Origin: CAVSRC01 sp963781775
GTDB taxonomy: Bacteria; Pseudomonadota; Alphaproteobacteria; Rhizobiales; Kaistiaceae
DNA length: 64,000 nt
Reading direction: 5' to 3'
Assembly: GCA_963781775.1 (NCBI GenBank)
Contig: CAWAHE010000019.1
Location: forward strand, 148,346 to 212,345
Shown: positions 61,906-64,000 of the stretch, in pieces
How the letters are laid out: each line of letters starts with the position of its first letter
How positions within the stretch are numbered: position 1 is the first letter of the stretch
The notes under the pieces: generated by a model
Told to the model about the DNA's origin: nothing
The model's database searches: none
The model's input: the letters and a program-made list of their open reading frames with translations, nothing else
Position numbers and translations under genes: made by a program

Positions 61906-62832
61906 CGCGCGCCCTCCAGATGGCGGCGGACCTTTTCGGCGATCAGCGACGCTGACCCGCACGTTCGATTCGGCGGTCACGCCGGCGATATGCGGCGTCA
62001 GCATGAGATTGGCGATCCGGCGAAGACTTCGCCGGATTCGGCCGTCAGCGGCTCGGTCTCGAAGACGTCGAGCGCCGCCCCGCCGAGGCGGCCTGTCTTC
62101 AGCGCCGCCGCAAGGGCCGCCTCGTCGACGACGCCGCCGCGCGCGGCGTTGATGAGGATGGCGTCCGGCTTCATGCCGGCGATGCGCGTGGGCGTCGATC
62201 AGGTGGCGCGTCTCGTCGGTCAGCGGCACATGCAGGCTGACGCACGTCCGACGATGCCGAGCAGGCCGTCGAGCGAGCCGTTGCGGCGATCCGCCAGGCC
62301 GCGTCGTCGGCCGGCAGAAGGGGTCGAAGGCGGCGATGCTCATGCCGAGCGCGCGGGCGCGCGGCGGCCTGCCGGGCGATCGCGCCGAAGCCGACCAGGC
62401 CGAGGCGCTTGCCGGCGATCTCGCGCCCGATCAGCCGCTTGCGCGGCCAGGTGCCGGCGGCACGTCGGCGGTCGAGAGATAGGCGCCGCGCAGCAGCATC
62501 ATGCGCCGTGGTGATGACGTATTCGGCGACCGACAGAGTCGTTGGCGCCGGTCGCCGGATAGACGGCGACGCCGCGCGCCTCGCAGGCCTCGACGTCGAT
62601 GTTGTCGAGGCCGACGCCGAGCCGGCCGACGCAGGAGGCCGGGCGGCGGCCGAGAAGGGCGCCGCGTGACCTTGGTGCGGTTGCGCACGATCAGCGCGCG
62701 CGCCTCGCCGAGCCGCGCGGGGATCGTCTGGGCCGGTCGGCCAGATCCGGATCGTAGAGCGACGTCGTGATGCGCCTTCAGGTCGCGCGACGGCCGCCTC
62801 GTCCATGAATTCGGTGATGACGATCTCGGCAT
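61902..62832 (-). pseudogene. SlcC-like D-isomer 2-hydroxyacid dehydrogenase, frame broken
   Basis: The parts match a D-2-hydroxyacid dehydrogenase: EIVITEFMDEAAVA at the start, LGEARALIVRNRTKVT, NDLSVAEYVITT-like sequence, and KRLIGREIAGKRLGLVGFGAI with the NAD-binding GFGAI. VSLHVPLTDETRHLIDA, AALDVFETEP-like residues and IANLMLTPHIAGVTAESNVR complete it. Frames change five or more times. SlcC is the (S)-sulfolactate dehydrogenase of this family. It lies 94 bases after suyB and overlaps comC, so an enantiomer-converting pair is likely. Phosphoglycerate dehydrogenase is the main alternative. Confidence 0.72.
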
Positions 62833-62925
62833 GAGTCTCGCAAAGCGTTGCATGGCGAGCACCGCTGCCTTCCCGTGGCCGGCTGCCCTGGGTGATGTCC
62901 CTGCGGCGGCGGCGCCGGCCTCGCG

Positions 62926-64000
62926 TCAGGCGCTGCGGTAGAGCTTGGTCATGACGAATTCGCGATGGCCGAGCGCCTCGGCCGCCGTCAGCCGGCCGTT
63001 CGAGGTGCGCACGATCAAGTCGATCAGCGCGTCGCCGGCCTCGTCGATCGTCATGTCGCGCCGCAAGATGCCGGTCACGTCGACATCGATGTGCTCGCTC
63101 ATGGTGCGCACCGTGCGCGGGTTGGCCGAGATCTTGATGACCGGCACGATCGGGTTGCCGACGATGTTGCCCTGGCCGGTGGGGAAGGTGTGGACGACAT
63201 AGCCGCCCGCCGCCATCAGGGTCACGCATTCGGCCGCCGCCGAAGAGGTGTCCATGAAATAGAGGCCGCTGCCCGACTTCGGCGTGCTCGGCCGGCTCGA
63301 GGATGTCGATGAACTTGCACTGCGGCCGATCTTCTCGAGATTGCCGAGCGCCTTTTCCTCGATCGTCGTCAGGCCGCCTTCGATGTTGCCCTTGGTCGGC
63401 TGGGATTCGGACAGATCATCGACCTTGTGGGCCTCGATGACGTCGTCCTGATAGGCCTTCCACATCTTGTACCAGCGCTCGCCGACTTCCGGGTTGATCG
63501 CGCGCGCCTTGCAGATGTGCTCGCCGCCGGTGATCTCGGAGGTCTCGCCGAAGACGCCGTAAATGCCCTCCGGGATCAGCTTGTCGTACATGTTGCCGAC
63601 CGTCGGGCAGGAGCCGAGGCCGGTCGTCGTGTCGCTCTCGCCGCACTTGGTCGAAACCCACAGTTCGGAGATCGAGCATTCCTCGCGCTGCAGCTCGGTC
63701 GCGTACTGGACGAACTCCTTGGCCTTGCGCGAGGCGTCCATGATCGTCTTCAGGTCGCCGCTCTGCTCGATCGCGAAGCCGGCAACCGGCTTGCCGGTCT
63801 CGGCGATGCCGTCGACGATGCGCTTGGTCCAGCCCGGCTCGATGCCGATGACGATGCAGGCTGCGACGTTGGGGTTGGCGCCGGTGCCGATCATGGTGCG
63901 GAAATGCAGGTCGAGATCCTCGCCGAACTGCAGGCGGCCATAGGAATGGGGCAGCGCCAGCGTGCCCTTGATGTTGTTGGCGACCGCCTCGCAGGCGGCG
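62926..64000 (-). CDS. suyB: Sulfolactate sulfo-lyase large subunit SuyB (UxaA family), partial
   Basis: The frame is open at the right edge and reads GTLALPHSYGRLQFGEDLDLHF, TMIGTGANPNVAACIVIGIEP, KCGESDTTTGLGSCPTVGNM and GLTTIEEKALGNLEKIGR. It ends with KSGSGLYFMDTSSAAAECVT, LMAAGGYVVHTFPTGQGNIV and TAAEALGHREFVMTKLYRSA. The UxaA/altronate dehydratase family includes SuyB, which with SuyA cleaves (R)-3-sulfolactate to pyruvate and sulfite. The HTFPTGQGN ending fits SuyB better than UxaA, which usually has FTTGRGS. Two compensating single-base shifts garble about 20 residues near 63280-63330 (IGRSASSSTSSSRPSTPKSG for an expected IGR-CKFIDILEPAEHPKSG). The N-terminus and suyA lie beyond the window. 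Confidence 0.8.
   Translation of the reverse strand, partial: AACEAVANNIKGTLALPHSYGRLQFGEDLDLHFRTMIGTGANPNVAACIVIGIEPGWTKRIVDGIAETGKPVAGFAIEQSGDLKTIMDASRKAKEFVQYATELQREECSISELWVSTKCGESDTTTGLGSCPTVGNMYDKLIPEGIYGVFGETSEITGGEHICKARAINPEVGERWYKMWKAYQDDVIEAHKVDDLSESQPTKGNIEGGLTTIEEKALGNLEKIGRSASSSTSSSRPSTPKSGSGLYFMDTSSAAAECVTLMAAGGYVVHTFPTGQGNIVGNPIVPVIKISANPRTVRTMSEHIDVDVTGILRRDMTIDEAGDALIDLIVRTSNGRLTAAEALGHREFVMTKLYRSA

Noticed and set aside
62926..64000. Altronate dehydratase (UxaA)
   Set aside because: The family fits, but the HTFPTGQGN ending and the slcC/comC/SuyZ-like neighbours favour SuyB.
54428..64000. Second attachment site (copy of the tRNA 3' end)
   Set aside because: I scanned for ggttcgagccctgttacac and close variants and did not see it, so the far end of the island, if any, lies outside the window.

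Overview
The window is chromosomal DNA from a high-GC alphaproteobacterium, most likely in the order Hyphomicrobiales (Rhizobiales). The evidence is a circularly permuted two-piece tmRNA whose tag reads ANDNYAEARLAA, three BA14K-family genes, DUF1127 and DUF4169 proteins, branched-chain leader peptides in front of ilvB and leuA, and palindromes of the kind scattered through Rhizobiales genomes. I cannot name a genus from sequence alone.

Layout. 1-5 kb: the 3' part of a GGDEF-EAL gene, a disordered Gln/Gly-rich protein, a toxin-antitoxin pair behind a promoter with a perfect operator palindrome, and an A/T-richer gene for a membrane-anchored HerA-like ATPase. A degenerate copy of the Gln/Gly-rich gene's tail lies on the far side of the toxin-antitoxin pair, so 1.5-5 kb looks like an inserted accessory patch. 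5-18 kb: a ClC channel, a DMT exporter, a DLD/GlcD-type flavoprotein, a very long AsmA protein with an Ala-rich coiled-coil tail and an apparent CTG start, then fumC, a cytochrome b561, a PepSY protein and sspB. 18.4-20.5 kb: the tmRNA gene ssrA directly upstream of sspB, and an ECF42-type sigma factor with its YCII/DGPF partner. 20.6-33.4 kb: a Bcr/CflA exporter, thyA-GNAT-folA, hflK-hflC-degP, a DUF1015 protein, a TrpB2-like enzyme and miaA.

33.4-54 kb holds most of the branched-chain amino acid pathway: ilvB-ilvN behind an LVLVI leader peptide and terminator, ilvC, and leuA behind a leader peptide with seven leucines in eight codons. Among these lie a mannonate dehydratase, a small caspase/CHAT-like protein converging on a flavin-dependent halogenase-like gene, three secreted Gly/Ser/Ala-rich proteins, an Na+/H+ antiporter, the BA14K genes, PhzF, an esterase-like protein, an MscS channel and a Crp/Fnr regulator.

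54.35 kb to the end: tRNA-Lys(CTT) is followed by a shattered tyrosine-recombinase gene, a decayed uracil-DNA glycosylase and low-information DNA, which reads as a decayed integrative element at a tRNA site. Beyond it a minus-strand gene set runs off the right edge: suyB (partial), slcC-like, comC-like, an aldehyde dehydrogenase and a YeiH/SuyZ-type exporter. I read this as a 3-sulfolactate (possibly sulfolactaldehyde) degradation operon that releases sulfite and exports sulfite or sulfate. Four of these five genes do not stay in one frame, and suyB carries two compensating shifts although its motifs are intact. Either the operon is freshly inactivated or this stretch carries single-base sequence errors.
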